A stretch of 64,000 bases of DNA from NCBI GenBank assembly GCA_000814665.1, contig JWIH01000020.1:62001-126000 (forward strand). The letters run 5' to 3'. A model generated the notes under the pieces. That model ran no database searches and was not told the origin of the DNA. It saw nothing but the letters and a program-made list of their open reading frames with translations. The position numbers and the translations under genes were made by a program. Of the stretch, positions 9,016 through 22,500 are shown piece by piece (position 1 is the stretch's first letter; the number at the start of each line of letters is the position of its first letter). This stretch comes from Pseudoalteromonas flavipulchra NCIMB 2033 = ATCC BAA-314 (GTDB lineage Bacteria; Pseudomonadota; Gammaproteobacteria; Enterobacterales; Alteromonadaceae).

Positions 9016-9029
9016 CTTATTAAAGCGCA

Positions 9030-9075
9030 AAGTATTGGTAAGAGATTGGCTTGGTGCTGGTCCTTACTAATACTT
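9030..9075 (+). terminator. imperfect stem-loop after the collar genes
   Basis: AAGTATTGGTAAG at 9030-9042 pairs with CTTACTAATACTT at 9063-9075 (12 of 13, plus a possible G-U) across a 20-base loop, followed by ATATTTTA. It sits between the third collar gene and the subtilase gene. It could be a weak terminator or a partial attenuator that sets the collar operon apart from the protease. The long loop and poor U tract make this tentative. Confidence 0.35.
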
Positions 9076-9154
9076 ATATTTTACGGCGGTAATTGAGTGT
9101 TATTATCGGCTTTAAATTAGTAACTTACTGTGGTGTTTGTAAGAGTGGTAACCA

Positions 9155-10486
9155 ATGTGTAAAAAAGAGGTATGTCAGCTTTTTTATCTAACAAGATTAA
9201 AGCTGGTGCTGTGCTTTATATTTGTTGTTTTATCTATTGGTACGACGAATGCACAGGGAATTGAGTTTGTTAATTTTGGCAACAAGATAAAGCTTGAACA
9301 GAGCAACGCTGAACCTAAGAGTGTGTATAAGTTTGCTAATTCAGAACATTTGGTAGAGCTGAGTAACAGAATAATCATAAAAATAAAGGCTGGGATGGGC
9401 GGTGGCGTTACAAACGCCTTAAAACAAAAAATAGAGGTGGGCCAGCTAGCCATCTTTGGGCCCTTTGCAGAGCACGAGTTTATGGTGGTATCGCTAAAAG
9501 ACGCGTCCGCAAAGCGCTTGACTGGTGCACTAGCGATTGCCAGTGGTTTGGAGGGGGTAATATATGCCCAACCAGATATTTTACAAATAAAAAGTAAGCT
9601 CGAAGTTGAAAATCATAACGCTGCGCAATGGTTAACAAAAACCTTGTCGCAATCAGGTTCTATGAAAAGCTTACCCTTTCGTTTATTTCAGTTAGAGAAA
9701 TGGCAAAAACAACTACAACAATTGACTCAAGGTGAGGGAGTAAAAATAGTTGTTATCGATGATGGCTTTGATTTAAAACATGAGGCCTTAAGTAAAACTA
9801 AGGTATTACTCACCTACGATATTGAAAGAAGAGTCAAGGACGTACAGCCGCAAAGCCGCTTTGATAAACATGGTACTAAGGTAGTCGGAGTGATCTTTGC
9901 CAGAGCAAATGACGCTTTGCCAGCTGAAATGGCGGGCCTTGCAATCGACGCAGGGCTTATTGCAATAAGGCAAACAAAAAGCTGGACAAGCCATACATTG
10001 GAGTCGTTACATATTGCGCAACTGGCGCAAGCCGATGTTGTTAACATGAGTTGGCGAACACAGTTACTACTGGAACCAATAAAAGATGCCATTGATGGCC
10101 TAGCACAAACCGGCCGAGGCGGTAAAGGAAGCTTAATGGTATTAGCCGCTGGAAACAGCGGGAAGATGATTAAAGCAAACAGCACAGAGGCGAGTATTGC
10201 ATCTGCGGTGGTGGTGGGCGCAATGAATAGCAGCGGTATGCCGGCAAGTTTTAGCAACTTTGGTAAATCGGTTAGTGCTTGGATGCCAGGTTATAGTGCT
10301 AGGGGTATTGCAAGAAATAATGCATACAGTGGTTTTGGTGGTACTTCTTACGCAGCGGCATATTGCACGGGCATGATTGCACTGCTGTTGGCCGCTGAAC
10401 CCGGACTAACGGCAAGTAAAGTCAAACAAAAGCTGGCTCAAGTGTCTGGTTTAGCGTTGGACAACCAGAGTAAGCAAAGTAATTAA
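9155..10486 (+). CDS. secreted S8 family serine peptidase (subtilisin-like)
   Basis: The 443-residue protein has an N-terminal hydrophobic signal (LVLCFIFVVLSIGTTNAQ) and a propeptide-like region to about residue 170. The catalytic domain has all three subtilase signatures: Asp in VVIDDGFD, His in DKHGTKVVG, and Ser in GGTSYAAAYC. The oxyanion Asn is in LAAGNSG. It lacks any obvious C-terminal anchor, so it should act in the periplasm or outside the cell. It lies between the collar genes and the giant adhesin gene, 81 bases upstream of the latter and on the same strand. Processing of the collar proteins or of the giant protein is a reasonable inference from context. The start is ATG at 9155 with a mediocre Shine-Dalgarno sequence. 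Confidence 0.88.
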   Translation: MCKKEVCQLFYLTRLKLVLCFIFVVLSIGTTNAQGIEFVNFGNKIKLEQSNAEPKSVYKFANSEHLVELSNRIIIKIKAGMGGGVTNALKQKIEVGQLAIFGPFAEHEFMVVSLKDASAKRLTGALAIASGLEGVIYAQPDILQIKSKLEVENHNAAQWLTKTLSQSGSMKSLPFRLFQLEKWQKQLQQLTQGEGVKIVVIDDGFDLKHEALSKTKVLLTYDIERRVKDVQPQSRFDKHGTKVVGVIFARANDALPAEMAGLAIDAGLIAIRQTKSWTSHTLESLHIAQLAQADVVNMSWRTQLLLEPIKDAIDGLAQTGRGGKGSLMVLAAGNSGKMIKANSTEASIASAVVVGAMNSSGMPASFSNFGKSVSAWMPGYSARGIARNNAYSGFGGTSYAAAYCTGMIALLLAAEPGLTASKVKQKLAQVSGLALDNQSKQSN

Positions 10487-10567
10487 ACGGCTGTGTTAGC
10501 TACTGATAACACAACAAGTTGGATAAAGGTCGTTCCTACCTTGGAAGTGAGCTTCTGGGTATAAAAT

Positions 10568-13500
10568 GTGGATAAAACTATGGATACAGAATATAACAGC
10601 GCAATGGTATTTACGCACAGTAAACTACAAACCCATATTAAGGCCGCATTGCTATGCAGTGCTGCTATTCAGTTGCCTGTGGCAGTGGCTTCATCAACGC
10701 TAGCAAATGCAGAGGCGCTACAAGGCGTAGCGGCTGATACAACGGTCAATCAGCAAGCGCTAGATTACGTGCAGTCAAGGTTGACTAGCAAAGCCATTAC
10801 AGTCACGCGTGATCCAAATTGGGGGCGGCTTGAGTTTTTACAGTGTACAGGGGCTCCTGAATGTAGTGCTTTAGATAACCAGAGCGATTGCGAAGCGCTA
10901 ACTCCACTTTGTAGTTGGGATCCAGGAACGCCTAGTAATAATCCTCCATCCTTTAACAGCAGTGCATCGACTAACTTTGCAGAAAATGACACGGGCACAG
11001 TGCTGGATGTTAATGCTGACAATGGTGATGGCGGTAGCAATGACTCAGGGATCACTTATTCCTTATCTGGTACAGACGCTTCGCAGTTCAATATTAACTC
11101 AAGCTCTGGTGTCATCACGTTTAAGACTGCACCGGACTATGAATCGCCGGGAGACAATGGCGGCGACAATATTTACAATATAACGGTTACTGCCAATGAC
11201 GGTGGAAGTAGCAACAATACAGCGACACAAAATATTACCATCACGGTTACAGATATCGATGAGGTTGCACCTACGTTCGATGGTGGAAACTCAACACCGA
11301 ATGACAATGCGACAGGGGTATCGGGAAGTAGTAATATTACTATTGACTTCAACGAAAATATAGCCCTTGGAACTGGTAACATTACTATTCGTGACGTCAG
11401 TGGTAGTAGTGATTTTGAAGTGTTTGATGTCGCGACAGAAAGCGACGGTACGACGACTAGCCCAAGTGCAGGTCGTATTGGCATTACAAATGATAAAATT
11501 TATATAAACCCTACTAATGACCTAACCGGTAATCGCAACTACGCCATTCGTATTGATGCAACTGCTGTTGATGACTCTGCGGGAAACAGTTTTGCGGGGA
11601 TCAGTGACGATACTACCTTTAATTTCTCGACGGTTAACACCGCTCCTGCAGTTGATTTAGATTCAACGAGTGGTAGCGATAATAGTAGTGCTTCATTTTC
11701 TGAAGGTGGTGGTGCGGTAAATATCGCCGCGAATGCTGCTGTGACGGAAGCTGATGGCGACACAATTACCACCATAACAGTAAGTCTTACCAACGATCAA
11801 GACGGTGCATCTGAAGGCCTGAATGTCAGTGCATCCGCTCAAGATGCATTGACGGGAATTTCGGGTTCTTCTGATATTTCGCTACAAGATACAATTTCTA
11901 TAACTGGTGCAACGGCTTCAGCGTCAGAAGTGCAAACGTTCCTACAGGCGATCACTTACAACAATACCTCCGGTACTCCCAACGAAACCGCAAGAACCGT
12001 AACTGTTGTGATCAACGATGGTACCAGCAATAGTGTATCTCGCACAGCTACTATTTCCGTGAGTAATGTCACTGCAGCAAGCAGTACCGCAGCCAGTTTT
12101 GATACTACGAGCGGAACGAATTTATCTCCAGCAATCACCTTCACTAGTGACGATGAAACACTGTCTATTGCTGATACTAGCCACATTGCTGGTTCAACTG
12201 CGGATGGGGGCGGAGGTACCGATACACTATTTGTAGTAACTGGCTCTAATCTAGCTAACTTTACGTCGCTAGCTAATTTTGAAACATTAACCCCAGACAA
12301 TGACGGTTCTTTAACGCTGACCGAAGCGCAGCATGATGCGTTTACTACCATCAACGGTTCAGGTACAAACCAATTTACAATATCTAGCGCTGATGGAGAT
12401 CAAACCCTAACCGGTGATAGCGATATTGAAACCTATGTGTTAGGCGCTGCAATGAACTTTACCTTGGGGGGCGCGGCACAAAAAGTAACGGGTAGCAGCG
12501 GGGATGACACGGTTAATGTAACCGGGTTTACGCCGTCAGGTATACTCGCAGCTGGCGCAGGCACAGATACTCTACAAGCAGATAATGGTGCAAATATCAG
12601 TGGTGCTACGCTCAGCGGTTTCGAATCACTGACCTTAAGTGATAATGCGTCAGTCACTATGACGGAAGCTCAGCATGACAGCTTCTCAACAATCACAGCA
12701 GCGGCAACCGAGACGATTACAATCAGTGATGTGAGTGATGGTTTAACGGGTAACAGTGCAATTGAAACTTACATACTTTCAGCGGCTAATACCTTTACGC
12801 TTGGCGCTGCTGGGCAAAGTGTTACAGGCAGCAGTGGTGACGACACCGTAAATGTTGGTACATTCACAGCTACTGGCACGCTAGCAGGAGGCAGTGGTAC
12901 AGATACGCTTTCAATTAGTGATGGCGGAAGTATCGCAGGCGCGTCAGTAAGCGGTTTTGAGAACCTTTCTGTAGCAACTGGTGGCTCTGCAACAGTTTCA
13001 GTATCTCAGTTGTCATCGTTTACTGGTACGGTTTCAGGCGATGGCACTAATTCTCTAACTGTTTCTGGCAATGGCGATATTACAACGGTTTCTGCGCTTG
13101 AAAATTATACCTTATCCGATGATTCAACCAACTCAAGAACGGTGACCGTGAGCAGTGCGGGTCATTCTGTTACTGGTACTTCAACTTCAGATGCAATTAC
13201 CTTCGATTTAGGTTCGCTTACCTATACTGGAACAATTACAGGCGAAAATACCACTGCCGATACTTTGTCGTTAAGTTCTGGTGCTGATATTACGGCAGCA
13301 AGTATAAACGCGGTCAGTAATTTAACGATAGCCTCTGGCGCGTCTGTTTCCATGACAGTAGCTCAACATGAAAGTTTTACTGGTAATATTTCAGCAGCTG
13401 GATCAGAAACTATCAATATTTCTGGTGATGGGGATATCACCACTTTCTCTTCAGTTGAAGTGTATAGTGTTGGTGACGATTCTAGCAATACTAGGACTAT

Positions 13501-16500
13501 TACCATCAGTAACGGTACCACTGATGTTTCAGCAACGTCGAACGATGATGCTGTAACGTTTAATATCGGTGGTAGCTCCTACACTGGCGATTTAACTGGC
13601 GACACGAACGTAGCAGATCTTGTTTTAGCGTCAGATGGTGCGGATGTAACTGGAGGTGGATTCTTCAATATAGGAAACCTTAGTCTATCAAGTGGTGCAA
13701 CTGTTGCGATTGATACGGCCAATCTGAGTGATTTTGCAACAGCGATTTCAGGGGCGGCGGGCAGTGAGACATTAAAACTCATGGATGGTGGAGCATTCGA
13801 CTTCTCGACCACCTCGGTTTCCGCTGTTGAAGGCATTTCAATTGGCACAAATAGCGCTACAACGATCACACTTACAGACAACTTTAATGCTGACGGTCAA
13901 ACGGTGTCGGTTGCAAATGCCAGCGGCAGTGCAATCACGTCTGACCTAGTCATAGATGCTTCTGCCTTTTCTAGTGATGTGCTAGAAATAACGGCAACAG
14001 ATTTGGATGGTTCTGATACGATCACAGGTGGTAGTGGTGCAGACACTATACGTCCTGGCGGCGGTACAGATACCATGACAGGTAACGATGGTAATGATAA
14101 TTTTGTCGGAGCGCAAAGTGACTTAAATGGTGACACAATAGCCGATCTTAGCATCGGAGATAAGATAACAATTACAGGCGTAACAGGATTATCAACCAAC
14201 AATATTCGCTTTAATGGTACTAGTACGCTGGAAGTGGACACCAACGCTACTACTTTTGTTAACCCAGAAATAAGTATTTCGCTCACGAATGCCGCAGGGA
14301 ACGATCTTGCGTTTACGGTCGCTGACTCTGGCAGTGATACAGTGATCACCTTTGAAGTTGCAAATGATGAGCCTATCTTTAGTAATTTAAATGGTGGTAA
14401 TACCTTTACTGAAAATGGAACTTCGATTGCGATAGACAGTGATGTAACCATTGCAGATACTGAGCTTGACGCACTGAGTGGCGGAAATGGTAACTATGAT
14501 GGTGCGTCGCTAACAATCTCACGCTCAGGTGGCGCTAACAGTCAAGATGTATTTAGTAACACAGGGTTGCTTGGTACGCTGACTCAGGGAGGCACGTTAA
14601 GTTACGATAGCACTGAGATCGGTACAGTAACAACTAACTCTGCAGGCACACTGGTACTCACTTTCAACAGCAGTGCTACTTCGGCGCTAGTGGATAATGT
14701 ATTGCAATCAATTGGCTATGGTAACAGCTCTGAGGATCCAAGCTCATCTGTAACACTAAACTATACCTTTAATGATGGTACGGCAGACAGTACTGGTACA
14801 AATCAGGCCGCAGTGACTATTACTCCTGTAAATGATGCCCCTACCGATATTACATTGACAGCAACAAGCATAGACCAATCGAATACCGGAACTGCTGCGA
14901 CCGTGGCGACAGCCAGCACCACAGATGTGGAAAGTGGTGACAGTCATACCTATAGCTTGGTTACGGCTGGCAGTAGCGATGGTGGTACATGTAGCGCAAA
15001 TACGGGTAACGGCAGTTTCCAATTTTCAGGAGCTACGTTACAAACGCAAGCATCAACATCTCCGGGTGACTATGTTATTTGTATTCAAACGAGTGATGGA
15101 ACCGCAAGTTATCAAGAGTCATTCACGATAACAGTCAACGATGACGTGGCCCCAAATGCGCCATCGACACCAGACTTGGATGCGGCTTCAGACTCTGGGG
15201 CTTCAAGCTCAGACAACATTACCAATGACACCACACCAACCTTCAGTGGTACTGCTGAGAGCGGGGCGACGGTTAAATTATATAGTGATCAGGTAGGCGG
15301 AGGTACCACGGTCATTGGTACTGGCACAGCAACGGGTGGTAATTGGCAAATTACAACGGATCCGTTGACTGCTGGGTTATCACATGCGATTTTTGCGACC
15401 GCCACGGATGCGAGCACGAACGTAAGTAGCAGCTCTAGTTCTTTAAGCGTAACGATCGATAATACAGCCCCTACCGCGCCAAGCACGCCAGATCTGACCG
15501 CTGGGAGTGATACCGGCTCCTCAAATGCAGATAACATTACTAATGATACAACGCCCACATTCACAGGAAGTGCATCTACGGGCGACACAGTGACACTAAT
15601 TTCTGATCTTGATGGCGTTGTTGGTTCAGCCACAGCTGCGGGAGGTGCATGGACTATTACTCCTAGTTCGGCGATGACCAGTGGTACGCACGTAATCACA
15701 GCGCGATCAACGGACACCGCCGGTAATATTACCAATAGTAATAGCTTATCAATGGTCATTGATACGAGTGTTTCAGTGCCTAGTATTACGACTCCAATTG
15801 AGGGAGATGGTCAAATTAATGCCGCTGAAGACAATGATGTCTTGATTGCTGGCTCTGGTGCCGATGCTAACGTGACTGTTAGCGTGAGTATTACTGACGG
15901 TTCAGCAACGCTGAATCAAAATGTAACTTCCGATGGTAGCGGAAACTGGACTATCAGTGGCAGTGAGTTCAATGTTAGTGGATTTAGTAATGGCGAATTA
16001 ACTGTATCGGCGACGCAAACAGATTCAGCAGGGAATATCTCTGGTGCAGCAAGTACGACTGTTACACTCGATAATACAGCACCTTTTGCACCGACAATTA
16101 CGACACCAATTGAAGGTGATGGCCGAGTCAATGCGGCGGAAGATAATGATGTGTTGATTGTAGGAACGGGCGCTGAAGCGGGTAATAGTGTAACCGTTAC
16201 TATTCATGACGGTGCAAATAGTTTTAATCGAACGGTCACTGCGGACGGCTCAGGGGCCTGGAATATAAGTGGCTCGGAATTTGATGTCAGTACGTTTAAC
16301 AATGGCACATTGACGGTCTCAGCTACTCAAAGTGACGCAGCAGGTAATACCTCAAGTGCAGCTAGCACCACGATCACTTTGGATAACTCAGCACCTTCAG
16401 CACCTGCGATCACAACGCCTATAGAAGGCGATGGTTTAATAAATGCATCAGAAGATGATGATGTTTTGATAGTAGGAACGGGAGCGGAAGCTGGAAATAG

Positions 16501-19500
16501 CGTAGTTGTCACTATCAATGATGGTGCGAATAGTTTGGATCGTACTGTCACTGCTGATAGTTCCGGCGAATGGACAATAAGTGGCTCAGAATTTGATGTT
16601 AGCACGTTTAACAATGGCACATTGACGGTAACAGCATCGCAAAGTGATGCTGCTGGCAATACCTCAAGCGCAGCGAGCACGACAGTCACGCTAGATAACT
16701 CAGCACCAAGTGGGATTTCAGCTGCGATTGACCAAGATTTGATCAATGCAGGTAATGAAACTGCATTTAGCTTCACATTAACGGGTTTGGAATCAGCGGG
16801 TAGTTTTACCTATGAAATCTCAGACGGTAGCAGTTCTGTAACGAGCTCAAGTGCAATATCTATAACGGGTACCACCCACCAAGAGACCGGAATTAATGTC
16901 ACTTCATTAAACGAAGGAACGTTGACGTTATCTGTTACTGTAACTGATAACGCTGGGAATGAATCGAGTGCGGTAACTGACACTGTCACCAAAAAGTATA
17001 ACGTTGCGCCGGTGCTTTCTGGCACACCGGCAACGAGCGTCAATGAAGACAGTGAATACGATTTTACGCCGACCTTGACTGATTCTGACACAGCCGATAC
17101 CCATACCTTTAGTATTACGAATAAACCAAGTTGGGCAACATTTGATACGCAAACGGGTAAACTTTCAGGTACTCCGGATGACTCTCATGTTGGCACGACT
17201 TCTAATATTGAAATTTCGGTGAGCGATGGTACGGATAGCGATACACTCACCGCATTTAATATTGAAGTTGTTAATACCAATGATGCACCAACTGGGCAAA
17301 GTACTAGCTTCACTATAGATGAAGGCGCAACACTAACGCGGGACTTTAATAATGGTCTACTGTCACTTGCGAGTGACGATGATCTTGACTCCAACGACAG
17401 TCTAACGATAGTGAAAGACACAGATCCGCAATACGGCACGTTAACCCTCAATACAGATGGTAGTTTCAGCTATGTTCATGGGGGGAGTGAAAATCATACC
17501 GATAGCTTTACCTATCATGTTGAAGACAGCGCTAATGCTAGCTCGCCGGTGTACACCGTAACAATCAATATGAATGCAATTGAAGATGCACCAACGGCTG
17601 TGAACGATACACTGACTACGCTTGAAGATGCTTCTAACTCGGTGAATGTGCTTACCAATGATAGTGACCCTGAAAACAATATGGTTGCTTCATCGGTTAC
17701 GATTAAAACTCAGCCGACTAAGGGGCAGTTAAGCGTTAATAATGGAGTAGTAACCTTTACACCTACTGCCAATGCCAATGGTTCGGATTCATTTACCTAT
17801 ACTGTTAAAGATTCGACTCAGGCTGAATCAAATGAGGCAACGGTTAGTATTACTATAACGCCGGTAAATGACCTACCAGTCGCAGCTAACTTTACACCGA
17901 ATATCGATGAAGACACGCCAACTTCAGCATTAGCGATTAGAGCAAGTGCAACGGATGTCGAAGATACCAACCCAACTGGTACTATTGCGCTTGAGTCGCA
18001 GCCAAGTAAAGGCCAAGCGGCAATAGACTTGAATAATGGCACCATTACTTATACGCCAAATGCTAATGAGACGGGGAGTGATAGCTTTACTTACTCGATT
18101 CTTGACAGTGAAGGTGGTAAGTCAAATATTGCCACGATTTCCGTTAATATTGGTGCTGTAAACGACCGACCTGTGGCAGGAAATGACACGGTAACAACAA
18201 ACGAAGATACTGCAACAACATTGGCAATTCTTGCAAATGACTCTGATGTTGAAGATCAAGGTTTTGATGGTTCGGATGTGGCGCTTGAAGATAAAGGCGA
18301 TGGTGCAGGAAACTACGACCTTGCTACTGTTACGGTTGGTTCGGATGGGGTGCTCGCGATCACACCAAAACAAGACCAAAATGGTACATTGACTTTCACT
18401 TACACCATCGAAGATAGTGAAGGGCTGCGCTCTGATCCTGCAACAGTTACAGTCAATATCACAGCCGTTAATGATGCGCCAGTTGCTGTTAACAACACCG
18501 CTCAATTACTTGAGGATGGCAACATTGAAATCAACGTATTGGGTAATGACACGGACGTAGATAGTCAGCTCAATGCCGCAAGTGTTGCAATTGTTAGTCA
18601 GCCTCAAGGCGGTTCACTGCAAATACTAACGACAGGTAATATTGTTTATACGCCGAATGCTAATTTCTTCGGAAATGACAGCTTTACTTATACGGTACAA
18701 GATGCCGAAGGTTTAGTGTCGAATGCAGCAACAGTCAATATTACAGTGACATCAGTAAATGATGCGCCGTTTATTTCTGGAGTTCCAGCGACGTCTGTCA
18801 ATGAAGATGTTGCATACAGCTTTACACCGACGGCATTGGATACAGATGGTGATAGTTTAACATTCAGTGTGGCGAACCTGCCAGGTTGGGCGAATTTCAA
18901 CGATTTAACAGGCGCGATTACTGGCACGCCAAGTGAAGGGCAAGACGGTACTTATAGCGGCATTGTGATTACGGTGTCGGATGGTCAAGCTGACGCATCC
19001 TTGCCTGCGTTTAGCATAGTGGTGAATGCTGTGAATGACGCACCAGTTATCTCAGGTACACCATCAACAACTGTGAAACAAGACGAAGCATACAGCTTTA
19101 CGCCAACAGCATCCGATGTGGACTCTCAAACATTGATGTTCTCTGTAACCAATTTACCAGCTTGGGCAAGCTTCGATACGGCCTCAGGTAATTTGGCGGG
19201 GACACCGACTAGAGATGATGTGGGCACTTACAGTAATATCATCGTGAGTGTTAGTGATGGAGCATTACAAGCAAGCTTACCGGCATTTGAAATCAATGTT
19301 GAGCCGGTTAATGCTGCGCCGGTAGCAAACAACATGCAAAGAACGGTGCTTGAAGATGGTACTACGAGCTTCTCGGCAGAGGTTAGTGATGCCGACGGTG
19401 ATGCATTAACAATGGAATTAGTGTCGCAGCCACAAAATGGTGTAGTTCAAATTCAAGGTACTGTGTTTAGCTATACACCATTACCGAACTTTAATGGTTC

Positions 19501-22500
19501 TGATGTATTTACTTACACAGTGTCAGACGGTGAGTTTAAGTCAAATACGGCTTCAGTCGCGATGACAGTAACTTCCGTAAATGATGCACCTATTGCCGTT
19601 GATGACAGCTTCACCTTCGATGCTGTGGCTTCCAATCAGTATGTGCTTCCTGTCTTAAATAATGATACTGACCCAGATGGCGGAACGCTCAGAATTATCG
19701 GCGCTAAAGCCTCAATTGGTTCTGCGTTCATAGCCAATAACATCTTGACTTACCAAGCTGTGCAAAACTCACAAGTACCAATAGTCGTTACTTATTTGAT
19801 TGAAGATGATAGTAAAGCGAGGGCAAAGGCAAATGCTAGTATCACGATTAATGGTACGGGCACGGGCAATGCGCCATCAATTACTGCTCCGAGTGACTTA
19901 ACCGTGAACGCAACAGGTTTATTCACCAAAGTGGATCTTGGTACTGCGGTCGCATCAGATAGCTCAGGGAATCCGCTACCGGTATCTTTAGTCAGAGGAA
20001 TTCCTATCTTTGCGCCTGGTAAACACATTGTTTATTGGCAGGCAACGGATAATCAAGGACAACAAGCCACTGCGAGCCAGAATCTTAACGTCAACCCTCT
20101 GGTGTCACTGCAAAAAGATAGTAGAGTTGCAGAAGATCGTAGTCACTCGATTAAGGTGTATCTAAATGGCCCTGCACCAAGTTACCCTGTAACCGTACCT
20201 TATACCGTTTCGGGTTCAGCGGATAGCAGTGATCATGACTTACAGTCGGGTGAAGTGGTAATAAGCTCAGGCACTAGTGCTAGCATCAGCTTTAATATAT
20301 TTGCTGATGGTATAAGTGAAGATAACGAAACCATTGTGATCTCCCTGAGTGACTCAGTAAACAGAGGGGCTAAATCTACTTCAACAGTAACAATTGTTGA
20401 GCAGAATGTGGCACCAAGTTTATCGGCAGTTGTGCAGCAAAATGGCGAAGAGCGTAGCCTAATTACCGCCTCTAATGAAGTGGTTACCATAGAAGCTATA
20501 GTCGCTGATCCTAACCCGAATGATCTAGTGAGTGTCAGCTGGCAGCCGGATGCGGCGTTAGTCAATACATCGAATGATCCATTTATCTTTGAGTTTAACC
20601 CAGCCAATGTCGCTGCGGGTATTTATAAAGTAAGGGTTACGGCTGAAGATAATGCGACGCCAAGTCTGTCAACATCTCGCAATGTCTTTGTAGAAATTGT
20701 TGATTCTCTAGCACCGTTGACCGGAGAGGATAGTGACGGTGATTTAATTCCGGATGATCAAGAAGGCTATGCCGATGAGGACGAAGACGGTATTCCTGAT
20801 TTCATGGATGCGATCACTGATTGTAATGTGGTGCAAGAACAAGCGTTAGAATCTAGCCAGTTCTTGGTTGAAGGTGACCCAGGTGTATGTTTACGTAAAG
20901 GCGCTACTGTGCCACAAAATAATACGGGTGGTCTACAGTTGTTGGAGTCAGAGCTGCCTGCAGATCCCAATGCCAATAATGCAGGTGGTTTGTTCGACTT
21001 TATTGCGACGGGGTTACCACAACCCGGTGATGTATATAGTATCGTTTTACCACAACGCAAACCTATCCCACTTAATGCGGTTTATCGCAAATTAATTGGC
21101 GGTGAGTGGCAAGACTTTGTGATTGGAGAAGGTAACGAGTTACTCTCAACTCAAGGTGAGCCAGGTTTCTGTCCTCCTCCAGGAAGCAACGAATGGACCG
21201 CAGGCCTTAGCGATGGTGATTGGTGTGTGCAACTACGTATTGTTGATGGGGGTCCAAATGATGATGATGGTATTGCCAATGGCAGTATTGTCGACCCAGG
21301 TGGCATTGCAGTACCAATCTCAAATAACGCACAACCTGTCGCTAATGCTGATAGTGTGACAATTGTCTCTGGTCAAACAATTATAATTGATGTGCTCGAA
21401 AACGATACGGATGGTGACAATGATACACTTTCCATAACGGGTGCGAGTGTCGATTTCGGTGTTGTTAGTATCGAAAATAATCAATTGAACTATACGCCAC
21501 CAGCGGCATTTATAGGCAATGCGACTATTCAATATAGTGTGACTGATGGACAGGGCGGGTCGAGTAATAGTACTGCGACTGTTTCTATTATTGCTAATCA
21601 ACCACCGCAAGTTGCGAATGACACCGCAACCTCAAATGGGGCGCAAATCGTTATCGATGTACTTGCAAATGATAGTGACCCTGAAGGTGGAATGTTAAGC
21701 ATTGTTTCTGCAACTGCAAGCCAAGGTACAGTGGCCATTAATATTGACGGTACGCTCAGTTACACACCAAAAGCAGGGTTTGAAGGTGTTGATACAATTA
21801 ACTATGTTGTTAAAGATGAGTTTGGCGCAACGGCTGAGGGCCAAGTAAGCGTTACGGTATCAGTCAAACAAGTTACATCCATAACTAATAAGTCCTCAGG
21901 GACTATGGGAGGCATGTTGTTACTATTAATCAGCGCGCTGGTACTGCGCCGTAAAAAATCACTTTTACCCGCTTTTGCATTGGTGAGTACGAGTTGTTTA
22001 TTAAGCACACAAGTACAGGCGAGCAATTGGCAAGTGGAGGCAACGTTCGGACAATCTACAGCAGATAGTGAAATTAACGCTTCAGACTTAAATATCGTCA
22101 ACTTAGATGAAGAGAGCAGTAGTTGGTCAATAGGGGCGTTTTATGAATTAGTCCCTAATTGGCAGGTAGGACTTCGCTATATTGACCTTGGTCAAGGAAG
22201 CGTGGAATTTACTGGCTTGAGTGCGGATCCTGAGCAAAGCCAAATGGCTTTGGCGCGAGTTGCCCCGGTTTTGCCTGAAGGTCTTGCTTTACAATTCAAC
22301 TACTCAAAATCATTTGCAGATAAGTTTGTTGGTAAAATGTTCTTGGGTGCGTTTAATTGGGATTACAAGATTAACAGCGTTCGGGATGGTCGATTTTCCA
22401 CTCGTTACGAAGACAGCGGTACCAGCGGTTACATAGGCGGTGGTGTTCATTATCAACTCAGTGAAGCTTTGACATTAGGAGTAGATTTTAGCCACTATTT

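Noticed and set aside
10765..22436. Many open frames on the minus strand and in other frames across the giant gene
   Set aside because: They are shadows created by the Thr/Ser/Gly/Asp-rich repetitive coding sequence; none has a ribosome-binding site or a recognisable domain, and the plus-strand frame is continuous for 3995 codons.
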